Assembly: GCF_000002515.2 (NCBI RefSeq)
Contig: NC_006042.1
Coordinates: 1,240,001 to 1,304,000 of the forward strand
Source of the DNA: Kluyveromyces lactis
Taxonomy: Eukaryota; Ascomycota; Saccharomycetes; Saccharomycetales; Saccharomycetaceae
Reading direction: 5' to 3'
Length of the DNA stretch: 64,000 nucleotides
The position numbers and the translations under genes are program-made. Shown here one piece after another: positions 1 to 9,636 of the stretch. The notes beneath the pieces are model-generated. The model had not been told where the DNA came from. It worked only from the letters and a program-made list of their open reading frames with translations, and did not search any database. The stretch's first letter is position 1, and every line of letters begins with the position of its first letter.

Positions 1-134
1 TTCTGCAACAATAAGCTAAACTGGCTGACATTAATACTGTACTCAGATTTACTGTGCGTGCTTCCTTTATTAATTGTATTTGGACATAAGCAGTCTCATT
101 GAAGTGTAAGTAAGGGCAGTTGGTTTTTTTGGTG

Positions 135-3100
135 ATGATGAATAAACATGACAAGCAACGGCATCCGTCGCAGAAACAGAAGCATAGGAATAAGCAACGA
201 CATTTTCAGAAGGATCGTTTGGGCAAAAAGATAGATTCTAAGAAATCTGAGGCAGATAATGATCAGATACCGATTTTGTCGTTTCTGCGACAAAATATGG
301 ATACCAAGCAAAATTTGACGTCAAGACCGGGTTCAAGTTCGACTCCGACCACTCCTCAGGTGTATAGACGTTCCAAGACTGTCAATTCCAAAACTAGTCG
401 CTCTGAGGAAAACTCCAAGGTGCGGACTTCACAGGTACGATCCGGTTGGGACCGTCCTTTTTCGTCGCGACAGCCATCACCTTCACCTTCACCTGCCGCT
501 TCTGGATCGCAATATCAAAAGCAGAAAAGCTACACTAACCGGAAAAGTAGTACTTCGCATACTGAGATGTTGAAATCTCTATACGTTGGTGATAGCAAGG
601 TTTCATCACCGCCACAATCGAATATCGATAAAGCTCCTCAGAGGAAACCCTTGGAAAGAACAGGGTTATCGAAGCGTGTTGTCGAAGATGAAGTGCTGAG
701 AAGACAACAGTCCAGTTTGTCTTCATCGGGACGTATACACAAGCACATAGAGTCTCCATTTCAGAGAAATTCCAAACCGGTTAGCAAGAGCATTGTTAAG
801 GCACCGAACAAAGTCAATTTTGCATTTGAAACTAGTTTGAACGATATAGACCTGAACCTATTGACACGCGCAAGAGCATCGTCTGGTGGTACTCCCACAT
901 CGAAGGGGTCAGCAGCGGTTCCTGCCGCTCCGAAAACTAAAAATAAGACGGACTCTCAAGTAAGTAAGATAGCCAATGAGATACAAAATTCTAATAAATC
1001 CCGAATCTCTAAGGCAAATAGTCCCATTCAAAGAACAACTACTACTACATCTAACATTCCGAGCGAGGCTAAAGAGTTATACAACATGCTCTCATCGCGA
1101 TTGAAGAGAAGAAATGTTTTATTCGACAAGAAAGGTACAATCAATTCTGAAAACAATGACAAAACTGGCGCATCAGTAAAAGTGGAATCTTCACATGTCG
1201 AAATTATAGGTTCAAAGCGTGATCACACGCATACAAGTTTTATGGAGCTACCATCTATGCAAGCCACTATTGCGGATTTAGCAAAGACCACTTCGCTTGT
1301 AAAAGAAAACAGCGCACAAATAGAAGTTGATCGTAATCTAATTGGCCCTGAACGTTCCAGGAAAAACGAAAAGGAATTCCAAGATTTGGAAACAAGAACT
1401 AGCTCTCCGGCAAAGGAAAGTCTAGCGTCTCCTTCTGCTGACACGCCTGAAAGAAAAGTGCCACAACTTGATTTGACATCGCCATCATTTGACTCCACTC
1501 CTGGTGTTACAGAAAAAATGGATCTCAAAGAAGTACCATCTCCCGAGTATCCTTCATCAGCTGGACAAGCCGTTCAACAGTCAGAATCATCACAAATATC
1601 ACACGTTATACAACAAGCAGAGGGGGCGGATTCTGGCTCACATCACGGAATTCAAGTTGAATCAAGTGAACTGAACATCCCAACGATATTTGAGAAGAAA
1701 GATAACCCGCAAGCAGCTTCTGCTTCAGGTACCTTCCATCATGTCGATGAAAAACAATCAACTGAGGAAACCGCAAAACTTTTGGCTTTATCTGATACTT
1801 CATCTGAAACGTCTTCCGATGGTAGTTCCTCAGGCCATTATGTAGGTGATTTCCAATTATTGAATACGATGAAGGCAAGAATGGTCGGTCCTAAGGTTGC
1901 GAAATGGAAGGCGTTTAACAAATCTAAATTTAAAGACTTGATGAAATATCTTATCGCTGAACATACACCTCTTGCAGCAAGATCAGATGTCAGCTGCTCC
2001 AATGATATATGCAATATAAGAAATTACGAGAGCGTTGAAGTTCACCATTTACAAAAACTTCCCCCAAGATTGCGGTATCTTGAATTGGAATCTCCAAGTA
2101 ATAATTTCATCAGTAAACCTTTGAGGGCCAATAACAGAGTTGAGAAACTTCGTAAAGATGAGTTATACAACGGATCTAAGCAAAAAAGAAGAACCCGCGG
2201 GTCGGCACCCGATTCAGAGGGAAGCAAAAAGCCACTGATAGAGCGACAAATTGAAGACGGCAATGTATCTGAGAAAACTCCCCAAGAACCCACTACTTCT
2301 ATTCCTGGCGAAACAGATGTTAATGAAAAAGTGTTGGAGCCCATCGAAGATATCGAAATGTTACCTACCTTTATTTCTTCATCCAACCGTTTAGAGCCGG
2401 ACGCTAATACTTTATCGGCTCATGCATTACCGTCAAGTGTTATAGGCGTCAAAAAGCAGCCTTCATTGACTACTGTGAACAAATTTCCAGCTTCTTTTGA
2501 AAATGGACTTCAACCTGACAATGCTCAAGCGTCAACTGAGATAGAGACAAATGAAGGTAACTCAAAAAAAGGTAAAGATGAGTTACATTTTGATCCTGAA
2601 AAATGTGAAGATGTCACTCAGTTCAGAAAAGAATATCTAGCATTACGAGCCTCGATATCGAAAGACGATACCTGTTCGTCATCTTTGGTAAATGAAGATT
2701 TAAACAAGACTGAAGTTATCCAGAACTTAACCTCTGAAATTATTCAATCTGAGATGAAAATTGCTTCACTCGTTGGTATCAACCACCAACTTCGCGAAAA
2801 ACTAGAGGAACTTGAGAAGATCCAAGCAAAATTAGTCCAAGAACTTGATACTGTACTTCTAGAATCTAAAGGGTCCTTTTCGGCAGGAACTGCCAAGGAG
2901 GCTGAAGTGAACAATAAAGATAAAACTGAATCGATAAATAATGAGCAGGCTCGAGAAAAGTCACTAACAGCTGCTCATGGAAAGCTAATTAGTAAGGTAG
3001 AAAAAGACCTTGTAGAAATAGAGGCGTTGAACAAAAATGTAACAGAGCGTTTGTTTGAGATCAAACGGATTAAAGATAGGGAAGTAGAGAATCATCCTAT

Positions 3101-4145
3101 AATAAAGCAGCTCAGAGACACACTTGAAGGTGAAAGAGCTCACTTTGAATCACAGTTGGCACTTGAAAAGCAAAAGGTGTCAAATTTAAAGGCTGCTTTA
3201 CTGAGCAGACATGGAAAAAATGATATCAATGAAGAAGTTAAGCCGGCAGCTCCTTTGGACGGAAAGAAACTTGAAGAACTTCAAGCAGAACTGTCTAGCA
3301 CTAGGTTATATGCACGGGCTCAACATAATGCTGCAAAACATCTCCAGACAGAATGCTCTACTTATCGAAATCTATTATCAGAAAAGAAACATAAGTATAA
3401 TGAGTTGAATTCTAAAGTTGCACTAGCTTCAAAACAGTGCGCACAATTGCGCAGCACGAATGCACATCTTCGTAATAAACTCCAGAGTTTAGAAGACGTG
3501 GTTTCAAAAATATCATCTAATACAAAATCAAAATTGAAACCGTCAAGCTATGACAGCCAAAACACACAGCGTAGTATTTCTGGTGGCTCAGAAGTGCAGC
3601 AATCATCATTGACTCCTGCGCAGTATGAACAAAATGCCCCAAAAAAGCTACCAAAATCTAACGGGGCGATCACATATATTGATGAGAATGAAATTTTAAC
3701 TAAAGACATTCTAAACGACGAAGTAAGGAAACTGAATATGACAGTATTAGATCTACAGCGCAGAATCAAAACGCTAACAAAACTTGAAACGAATGTAGGC
3801 CCTTTGAGTGTATTTTGTGAAAAAGAAAAGTTATCAATACGTGATGTAGTGGACCGTCTTCACTGGATTAAGAGATTAGAGTCAACTATTGCAAAGATGG
3901 CTAATGAAAAAGCGGACATGACAGCTAAAGTCAAGGATCTTGAAACAGCGTTGAGTCAGTCTAAAGAAAAAGTGGACCGTTACGAAGAATATTCGTCAAA
4001 ATCCCAGAAAGTCGATAAACCTCGGCCTAACGGGGAGGATCCCGTCGCACTCAAAGAAACCATCGTTCGGTTACTGAAGGAACGCAAGAAACTTACCGCT
4101 ATTTTGAAGAACCAAGCTGAGTCGAAGGAACGTGATCCGAATTAA
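135..4145 (+). CDS. SIR4: Sir4-like silencing protein (positional ortholog of SIR4/ASF2)
   Basis: Sir4 is the scaffold of the yeast SIR heterochromatin complex at silent mating loci and telomeres. The call rests mainly on position. In S. cerevisiae SIR4 is followed convergently by PCF11, and its paralog ASF2 is followed by GGC1; here the same gene is followed by PCF11 and GGC1 in the matching orientations. The protein has 1336 residues, against about 1358 for S. cerevisiae Sir4. The first ~850 residues are low-complexity and rich in Ser, Thr, Lys and Gln. Heptad-rich coiled-coil segments follow at roughly 855-913, 944-1026, 1043-1125, 1192-1220, 1244-1286 and 1303-1327. A C-terminal coiled coil is the Sir4 hallmark, where Sir3 binds. 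The start is the first in-frame ATG (135), with a second ATG directly after it. The open frame extends 15 nt further upstream without another ATG. Identity from sequence alone would be weak; with synteny it is good. Confidence 0.83.
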   Translation: MMNKHDKQRHPSQKQKHRNKQRHFQKDRLGKKIDSKKSEADNDQIPILSFLRQNMDTKQNLTSRPGSSSTPTTPQVYRRSKTVNSKTSRSEENSKVRTSQVRSGWDRPFSSRQPSPSPSPAASGSQYQKQKSYTNRKSSTSHTEMLKSLYVGDSKVSSPPQSNIDKAPQRKPLERTGLSKRVVEDEVLRRQQSSLSSSGRIHKHIESPFQRNSKPVSKSIVKAPNKVNFAFETSLNDIDLNLLTRARASSGGTPTSKGSAAVPAAPKTKNKTDSQVSKIANEIQNSNKSRISKANSPIQRTTTTTSNIPSEAKELYNMLSSRLKRRNVLFDKKGTINSENNDKTGASVKVESSHVEIIGSKRDHTHTSFMELPSMQATIADLAKTTSLVKENSAQIEVDRNLIGPERSRKNEKEFQDLETRTSSPAKESLASPSADTPERKVPQLDLTSPSFDSTPGVTEKMDLKEVPSPEYPSSAGQAVQQSESSQISHVIQQAEGADSGSHHGIQVESSELNIPTIFEKKDNPQAASASGTFHHVDEKQSTEETAKLLALSDTSSETSSDGSSSGHYVGDFQLLNTMKARMVGPKVAKWKAFNKSKFKDLMKYLIAEHTPLAARSDVSCSNDICNIRNYESVEVHHLQKLPPRLRYLELESPSNNFISKPLRANNRVEKLRKDELYNGSKQKRRTRGSAPDSEGSKKPLIERQIEDGNVSEKTPQEPTTSIPGETDVNEKVLEPIEDIEMLPTFISSSNRLEPDANTLSAHALPSSVIGVKKQPSLTTVNKFPASFENGLQPDNAQASTEIETNEGNSKKGKDELHFDPEKCEDVTQFRKEYLALRASISKDDTCSSSLVNEDLNKTEVIQNLTSEIIQSEMKIASLVGINHQLREKLEELEKIQAKLVQELDTVLLESKGSFSAGTAKEAEVNNKDKTESINNEQAREKSLTAAHGKLISKVEKDLVEIEALNKNVTERLFEIKRIKDREVENHPIIKQLRDTLEGERAHFESQLALEKQKVSNLKAALLSRHGKNDINEEVKPAAPLDGKKLEELQAELSSTRLYARAQHNAAKHLQTECSTYRNLLSEKKHKYNELNSKVALASKQCAQLRSTNAHLRNKLQSLEDVVSKISSNTKSKLKPSSYDSQNTQRSISGGSEVQQSSLTPAQYEQNAPKKLPKSNGAITYIDENEILTKDILNDEVRKLNMTVLDLQRRIKTLTKLETNVGPLSVFCEKEKLSIRDVVDRLHWIKRLESTIAKMANEKADMTAKVKDLETALSQSKEKVDRYEEYSSKSQKVDKPRPNGEDPVALKETIVRLLKERKKLTAILKNQAESKERDPN

Positions 4146-4415
4146 AGCGTGTCGAGATAAAGAATTCCCGTAAGAAGAAAAACAAAATCCAAAGCACTTC
4201 TATGCAATAGATAGCCGTAATGAAATAGCATATGTTTTCTATAATGCAGTTGTAACATTTAGGAAGTATATATATATATAAATACCATATAGCACTATAT
4301 TATATTCGTACTTCCATTTAGAACGAAATTTGTAGAAGAAAATGGTACGAAATTCATGCCGATAAGCCAACTAGAGTTCGAATATACAATTGATCAGCAC
4401 TAGCTATTCATCAAC

Positions 4416-6179
4416 TCATTGAAGCAGCTCGTTAAAAATACCAAGATCTAATTGAAGATTTTGGAATGATGGAGATGAGGAGGTGTTTGACTGTTGACTT
4501 TTAGCTGCCTCATAATAACAAGTGGCATGGAAGAATTTGTCTCCCACCTGTACGCAGTTGCTCCAAATCCATTCTCCCAGATCTTCATCATATTTACCAT
4601 ATGTGGATTCGGTACAAATAGGACACTGGAACTTCATATCTGTGGCATAATCCGGTACTACAATATATTTATTCCTGAGTTTAGTATAGATTGCATCAGT
4701 AGAATCTTCCCTGTTGTTCGCAAATGTAGGTTGCTGTTCAGCAGCTCCAGTATCAATATCTGTTGCAATGATGTCTTCTTCTTTAAAGTCTGCCCATTGA
4801 TTTTCATCCAAATACCAATTCCTGGATTGAATGACCTTGGTAGATGTAGTGGTGTTGGACTGGATACCTTTAATCTTCTTGTTGACACGGAAATGCCAAT
4901 CAAGATGTTGTATTTCCAACTCCTTTTCTTCAAGAGTATTACCAAATCTCTTACCACATATACTACATTTATTAGGTTTTGCCCGATATAAGAAATGTAC
5001 CAACTTTTCCGTAATTGGATGGTTATCATTAAGAACAAACTGTTGAGAAAGCTGAAGGACAGATGCGTTCAAAATATCTAGGTTTTGCGTCTGGCGTTGC
5101 GCCTCTAGATCACCTAGAATATCCTGTAAAAGTGAATATGACGGTAGTTGCACTGTCTTGGAGGAATCAAATTCAGGTTCTAATTTGGCAGCTAAGGTAG
5201 TAATAGATGCTTCTCCAGGTTCATGCAAGAGCTCTTTTTCTCTCAACATGTTAACCAAACTAGAAAGCTTATTGAGACGGTTAGAGTTGGTCAGTTGGTT
5301 CAAAAATGGAGCATTAAATTGAAGGCTTCCTCCGAACATCGAGCCGTTGTTACCGTTCGCCTGGAGTGAGCCACGAGACATATCATTGTTTACAGAACCT
5401 TGAGATGATGGCGGCAGAAACTGAGAGTTATTTTGTAATGGCAACTGCTGCTGCTGCTGTTGTTGTTGTTGCTGTTGATGTTCTTGCGCAAAAATCTGTT
5501 TGAGCTGCTGATGAACTTGCGACAAAAACTCCGGTGCCAACCGTTCCTTCTGCAACTCTTGTCTCAACTGCTTCAATATCGCTACTTTTGCCTGCAACTT
5601 GGCGTCATCCGGTGTACTTACTAGCTTCGACTGCGTAATCAGCGCTAATTTATCAATATCCGACAGTAACGATTTCACAGTAATATTCGACCCAGCCGGT
5701 CCGTTGTGAGCGGTATGTTGTTGTATCGCCGGCGGAGTAGCACTTTTCTGATGCAACGCACTAGCCTTAATCAAAAAATTCTCGATGCTGTTCAAAGAAC
5801 TATGATCGAACATCAAGTCTCCTGCAGGCAATGGCACCATCCACGTTTTGAACATTGAAATCATCTTGGTTCTAGTCTGATTATCCACAAGTAAATAAGT
5901 TTTACGGAACAATTTATGCAAATTCTTAGAGAAATAGATCGTATACGGAGAACCAGCGTTCTTACAGATAGAATCCATTACATAGAAAGTGAAAAGCTTC
6001 TGACTAGGAACACATTTCTCCAGTCTATTTTCAATCAAACCCACAAACTCTTGTGCTAAACTCATATGTTCCTCTGCTAACTGCGTCAAGGTAGTAATTA
6101 TAGGCCGAGAGTTAAACGTAAGACCATCCAAAGTGGTCTTAAACTCCTCTAACGCATTAGAACCATCTTCAGAACTCAT
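4416..6179 (-). CDS. PCF11: Pcf11, CF IA mRNA cleavage and termination factor
   Basis: Pcf11 belongs to cleavage factor IA. It binds the phosphorylated RNA polymerase II C-terminal domain, bridges it to RNA, and drives both poly(A)-site processing and termination in the nucleus. The protein is 587 residues (S. cerevisiae 626). Residues ~10-120 form the CTD-interacting domain, with the conserved stretches LTFNSRPIITTL and MDSICKNAGSPYTIYFS. A glutamine run lies near residues 233-245. Two zinc-binding regions follow: CSICGKRF with a later HLDWH near residue 405, and CPIC...CVQVG...HATCY near 520-560. The Clp1-binding segment ending in NWYLDENQW is between them. The start at 6179 (MSSEDG) is chosen because the reading frame further upstream lacks family similarity and would begin within the promoter shared with GGC1. 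It is convergent with SIR4. Confidence 0.96.
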   Translation of the reverse strand: MSSEDGSNALEEFKTTLDGLTFNSRPIITTLTQLAEEHMSLAQEFVGLIENRLEKCVPSQKLFTFYVMDSICKNAGSPYTIYFSKNLHKLFRKTYLLVDNQTRTKMISMFKTWMVPLPAGDLMFDHSSLNSIENFLIKASALHQKSATPPAIQQHTAHNGPAGSNITVKSLLSDIDKLALITQSKLVSTPDDAKLQAKVAILKQLRQELQKERLAPEFLSQVHQQLKQIFAQEHQQQQQQQQQQQLPLQNNSQFLPPSSQGSVNNDMSRGSLQANGNNGSMFGGSLQFNAPFLNQLTNSNRLNKLSSLVNMLREKELLHEPGEASITTLAAKLEPEFDSSKTVQLPSYSLLQDILGDLEAQRQTQNLDILNASVLQLSQQFVLNDNHPITEKLVHFLYRAKPNKCSICGKRFGNTLEEKELEIQHLDWHFRVNKKIKGIQSNTTTSTKVIQSRNWYLDENQWADFKEEDIIATDIDTGAAEQQPTFANNREDSTDAIYTKLRNKYIVVPDYATDMKFQCPICTESTYGKYDEDLGEWIWSNCVQVGDKFFHATCYYEAAKSQQSNTSSSPSFQNLQLDLGIFNELLQ

Positions 6180-6645
6180 AGAGAAATCCCAACAAAACTC
6201 GGAAAAAAGTGTACCAAAATATAGCAAACAATTACTATTACCACAAACTAAGCCTCTGGATACTAGTAAGCGCTCAAATAATGAATCATACGGCCTCTAT
6301 TCCTTGCCTCTGCTCATCGTCTTTAAAGGTTTCCTTATCCTAATCCTGCATCTTGTAACGTTTTGCTCGGTTGAAAGAAAAACCGAAAACATCACCAGAT
6401 CCGGGTAACGAAACCACACTTTTTTCTTTTAAAAAAAACCTTTCGAGATATCGATCAAAGATTCTTTCAAGAATGAATCATCACTGTTTTTATCTATCTT
6501 GCCTTTACGTGCATCTGGCTCCTTTCTTTCTCGTGCGAAACTTTCAACAACGTTTATTAAGAGTAGAAGCAGGAATCTCACTAGGTGAAAAGGGTCTTTC
6601 TTTTAATTTCTTATCCATTTGAACTAAGAAGAGCTGGAAAAAAAG
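6180..6645. promoter_or_regulatory. PCF11/GGC1 divergent promoter with Reb1 site
   Basis: This 466-bp spacer serves two divergent genes. A sequence CGGGTAAC at 6402-6409 fits the Reb1 general regulatory factor consensus (TTACCCG on the other strand), and a short A/T tract follows at 6420-6440. No RNA gene or credible ORF is seen; the open frames overlapping it lack family similarity. Confidence 0.5.
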
Positions 6646-7548
6646 ATGACTACCAACGATAAGAAACAATCGGGTTTGGCCCGTGTCTTAGGTTCAGCTT
6701 CTGCTGGTATCTTGGAAATTGGTGTTTTCCATCCTGTGGACACTATTTCCAAGAGATTGATGTCAAACCATACCAAGATTGCCTCGACCTCTCAATTGAA
6801 CAGTGTTATTTTCCGTGACTTTGCATCTGAACCATTGGGTAGACGTTTGTTGTCTTTGTTCCCTGGTTTGGGGTACGCTGCTGCCTATAAGATCTTGCAA
6901 CGTGTTTACAAGTACGGTGGTCAACCATTTGCCAATGAGTTTTTGAACAAGAACTTCAAGGGTGATTTCGATCAAGCTTTTGGTGAAAAGACCGGTAAAG
7001 CCTTGAGATCTGCTACTGCCGGTTCTTTGATCGGTATCGGTGAAATTGTGCTATTGCCATTGGATGTCTTGAAGATCAAGAGACAAACTAACCCAGAGTC
7101 TTTCAAGGGTAGAGGTTTCCTAAAGATCATCAAGGATGAAGGGTTTGGTTTGTACCGTGGTTGGGGTTGGACCGCTGCCAGAAACGCTCCAGGTTCTTTC
7201 GCTTTATTCGGTGGTAACGCCTTCGCCAAGGAATATATCTTGGGTTTGAAGGATTACGGTCAAGCTACTTGGAGTCAGAACTTCGTCTCTTCGATTGTTG
7301 GTGCTTCTGCTTCATTAATTGTCAGTGCACCATTGGATGTTATCAAGACCAGAATTCAAAATAGAAACTTTGATAACCCAGAGAGTGGTTTCAAAATTAT
7401 CAAGAACACTTTGAAGAACGAAGGTTTCACTGCATTCTTCAAGGGTTTGACTCCTAAGCTACTGACCACCGGTCCAAAGTTAGTGTTCTCCTTCGCTCTG
7501 GCTCAAACTTTGATTCCAATCTTTGATAACTTGGTCTCTAAGAAATAA
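6646..7548 (+). CDS. GGC1: Mitochondrial GTP/GDP carrier
   Basis: Ggc1 (Yhm1) exchanges matrix GDP for cytosolic GTP across the mitochondrial inner membrane and influences mitochondrial iron homeostasis and mtDNA upkeep. The protein has 300 residues, the same as S. cerevisiae Ggc1. It shows the three-repeat mitochondrial carrier structure with signature motifs HPVDTISKR (repeat 1), LPLDVLKIKR (repeat 2) and APLDVIKTRI (repeat 3), each at the end of an odd-numbered membrane helix. Codon choice is strongly biased (TTG, GGT, AAG, AGA), implying high expression. Its place two genes downstream of SIR4 matches the ASF2-GGC1 linkage in S. cerevisiae. The ATG at 6646 follows an A-rich leader. Confidence 0.97.
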   Translation: MTTNDKKQSGLARVLGSASAGILEIGVFHPVDTISKRLMSNHTKIASTSQLNSVIFRDFASEPLGRRLLSLFPGLGYAAAYKILQRVYKYGGQPFANEFLNKNFKGDFDQAFGEKTGKALRSATAGSLIGIGEIVLLPLDVLKIKRQTNPESFKGRGFLKIIKDEGFGLYRGWGWTAARNAPGSFALFGGNAFAKEYILGLKDYGQATWSQNFVSSIVGASASLIVSAPLDVIKTRIQNRNFDNPESGFKIIKNTLKNEGFTAFFKGLTPKLLTTGPKLVFSFALAQTLIPIFDNLVSKK

Positions 7549-7632
7549 ACCTTGGATTCAAATACAAATTCATGTAAATAATGTTATTAATTGCTACTAT
7601 TCAATTCTTTTTTTCTATATGTATAAGTCTCT

Positions 7633-8457
7633 TCAAGTCGCTGGAATGATATCCTTCATCACGCTTTGAACTATGCAAAGCTGTTTGAACAAAGGATTCT
7701 TGTATTCTTGAGCCATCTTAATGGCAAACGTATCAAACCTGTTGATAAGTTCGTCAACCAGTTCTTCCTGAGACCCGTACATGACACTAGGGTCCTCTTT
7801 CGAGGATTCTATCAACTGAAGATGCCAGGGAAAATATCGTTCACATGCAGTTTGAACCATATCGGGAGTAATGAACGAGGATCCAGACGTCAAAGCGATC
7901 CATTTACAAAGCAAAGTCATATCACTGAGTGACCTAGAATGTGCTCCTCCACCCTGGCTAGGTTTACTAAGCCTATGCATCCTAAGGTGAACTATTAGGT
8001 CTAATATGTACCTTCTTATCGAATGGTGCATATATACAGAGTCCACTATGGATTCTGCGACCACGGAATCCTGCCATTGACCCATATCTTCACCACATGC
8101 GAACCAGAATTGATGCCTTAGATAAGGGATCATAAGTGGATTATCTTGTAACACTAGTATAACAGGAACAGTGGATTTGTGCAACCACAGAGCAAACCTA
8201 TTTTGCAACTCATAATCGATTTCAGCAGTACCACTATACGGTACTAGATAACATGAAATGCCATTCTGCGTTTCAGTATCCGGTAAGCTATCAATACTGC
8301 ATGATTGTGGGGACGGTACGGCAGGGTTATCCATGTGAGATAGCAGATCGGATATGGACTTTAAACCTTGATCATTAGAAGTTCCAGTGAAACAAACCAC
8401 ATGTCTTTTCAGCACCAAACCTGCACGAACTCCCTCCGAAATGGACACAAGAGACAT
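7633..8457 (-). CDS. MTC2: Mtc2-like protein (maintenance of telomere capping)
   Basis: Mtc2 is a poorly understood yeast protein found in genetic screens for enhancers of cdc13-1, hence its name. The protein here has 274 residues against about 357 in S. cerevisiae, so the N-terminal half is shorter. The conserved part is the C-terminal half: a KHKFWFACG-like stretch (HQFWFACGEDM), then SIRRYILDLIVHLRMHRLS, and near the end YFPWHLQLIESS and YGSQEELVDELI. These match S. cerevisiae Mtc2 in order. It is divergently transcribed from UTP11, exactly as YKL098W and YKL099C are. No membrane segment or catalytic motif is apparent. The molecular function is unknown. Confidence 0.9.
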   Translation of the reverse strand: MSLVSISEGVRAGLVLKRHVVCFTGTSNDQGLKSISDLLSHMDNPAVPSPQSCSIDSLPDTETQNGISCYLVPYSGTAEIDYELQNRFALWLHKSTVPVILVLQDNPLMIPYLRHQFWFACGEDMGQWQDSVVAESIVDSVYMHHSIRRYILDLIVHLRMHRLSKPSQGGGAHSRSLSDMTLLCKWIALTSGSSFITPDMVQTACERYFPWHLQLIESSKEDPSVMYGSQEELVDELINRFDTFAIKMAQEYKNPLFKQLCIVQSVMKDIIPAT

Positions 8458-8752
8458 GGTGAACGTCGAGCTTGGGTCCCGAAGGGAAACAACTGGCTAA
8501 TAACAGGTATATCAAGTATTGCCAAGTGTGTCGAGATGACGGTGATGATATATTGTGAGTTTTGGGAATCTATCGAGCGTTACCCGCACACGTACATAGT
8601 GAAAGAAACGAAAGTGAAAACTTTAAAGCGATGAGATGAGATGAGATAGGTTTGACACATGACGTTCGAAGAGCTGAATAGACTATCAACGGGGTCTTAA
8701 TTCTTCAACAGAGACACAGCTCGAGTAGAACCAGAACGCGAACAACACAACA
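8458..8752. promoter_or_regulatory. MTC2/UTP11 divergent promoter with PAC box and Reb1 site
   Basis: A perfect PAC element GCGATGAGAT lies at 8628-8637 and runs into further GATGAG copies, about 115 bp before the UTP11 ATG. PAC is bound by Dot6/Tod6 and marks ribosome-biogenesis genes, which fits UTP11. A Reb1-like TTACCCG lies at 8580-8586. Confidence 0.65.
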
Positions 8753-9502
8753 ATGGGTAACCTGCAGCACTCTGTGCAGAAGAAACAGCACCGTGAGCGG
8801 TCGCAAGTTCAAGAGAGAAGCAAGTTTGGGTTCTTGGAAAAGCACAAGGACTATGTAAAGCGTGCCAAGGACTACCATAATAAGCAAACCACTTTGAAAG
8901 TGTTGAAGAGCAAAACGAAGGAACGGAACCCAGATGAATTCTATTTTGGAATGAACTCAAAGAAATTGGGGTCTGATGGGCTATTGATAACCAGCAGGCA
9001 CGGTGGTGAAGAATCCGATGGGGTATTGAACATGGATCAAGTGAAGCTTTTGAAGACGCAGGACAGCAATTACGTGCGTACGATGAGGCTAGTGGAGTCG
9101 CGTAAGAGTGAGAAGAAGAAAAACTCGATGATGTTCACGAGCAATGGGAAACATACTGTTTTTGTAGAGGATCAAGAAGCGATGGAATCATTCACACCGG
9201 AAGAATATTTCAAGACCAGTACGGATATGGTTGATCGTCGAGAGAACAGGTTGAGAACGGATCAACTAGAGGGGGTCAAACTAGGTTCGTTGCCTGGAAA
9301 AGCACAAAACGAGGAATCGCTACGCAAGAAGAAGTTGAAGAAATACAAGGCGATCACGAGACACATGGAAAGAGAGAGCCAGCTTGCTGCGGTAGAGGAA
9401 CGAATGAATTTACAAAGAGAAGTGATGAAATCGGGGTCCAAGAAGAAGATTGAAGTGAACGGGAAGGTAACGTACAAGTGGAAGAAACAGAGAAAGAGGT
9501 GA
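8753..9502 (+). CDS. UTP11: Utp11, small-subunit processome protein
   Basis: Utp11 is a U3 snoRNA-associated component of the SSU processome, needed in the nucleolus for 18S rRNA maturation. The 249-residue protein has the family's usual length (S. cerevisiae 250). It opens with the diagnostic MGNLQHSVQKKQHRERSQ, followed by RSKFGFLEKHKDYVKRAKDYH and RNPDEFYFGM. It ends in a strongly basic tail (KVTYKWKKQRKR). Charge is very high throughout, as expected for an RNA-bound nucleolar protein. A PAC box precedes it. The ATG at 8753 gives the conserved N-terminus exactly. Confidence 0.97.
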   Translation: MGNLQHSVQKKQHRERSQVQERSKFGFLEKHKDYVKRAKDYHNKQTTLKVLKSKTKERNPDEFYFGMNSKKLGSDGLLITSRHGGEESDGVLNMDQVKLLKTQDSNYVRTMRLVESRKSEKKKNSMMFTSNGKHTVFVEDQEAMESFTPEEYFKTSTDMVDRRENRLRTDQLEGVKLGSLPGKAQNEESLRKKKLKKYKAITRHMERESQLAAVEERMNLQREVMKSGSKKKIEVNGKVTYKWKKQRKR

Positions 9503-9513
9503 GCATGCCTGCC

Positions 9514-9540
9514 ACATCACGTGACAAAGTCACGTGATGT
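9514..9540. repeat. Perfect 12-bp inverted repeat with two CACGTG boxes
   Basis: Arm ACATCACGTGAC (9514-9525) is followed by the spacer AAA and the exact reverse complement GTCACGTGATGT (9529-9540). Each arm contains a full Cbf1/CPF1 or USF-type E-box, RTCACGTG. It begins 12 bp past the UTP11 stop. Confidence 0.95.
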
Positions 9541-9606
9541 CATCCTTTATTTAGACACACATAAGAGACCGAGACAGAAGAGGTATGTACAATAGATATC
9601 AGAGCC

Positions 9607-9636
9607 TCTTGGTGTCACGTGTGCGTGACACCAAGA
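9607..9636. repeat. Perfect 13-bp inverted repeat near a CACGTG box
   Basis: Arm TCTTGGTGTCACG (9607-9619) is followed by the spacer TGTG and the exact reverse complement CGTGACACCAAGA (9624-9636). A CACGTG at 9616-9621 spans the left arm and spacer. Confidence 0.95.
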
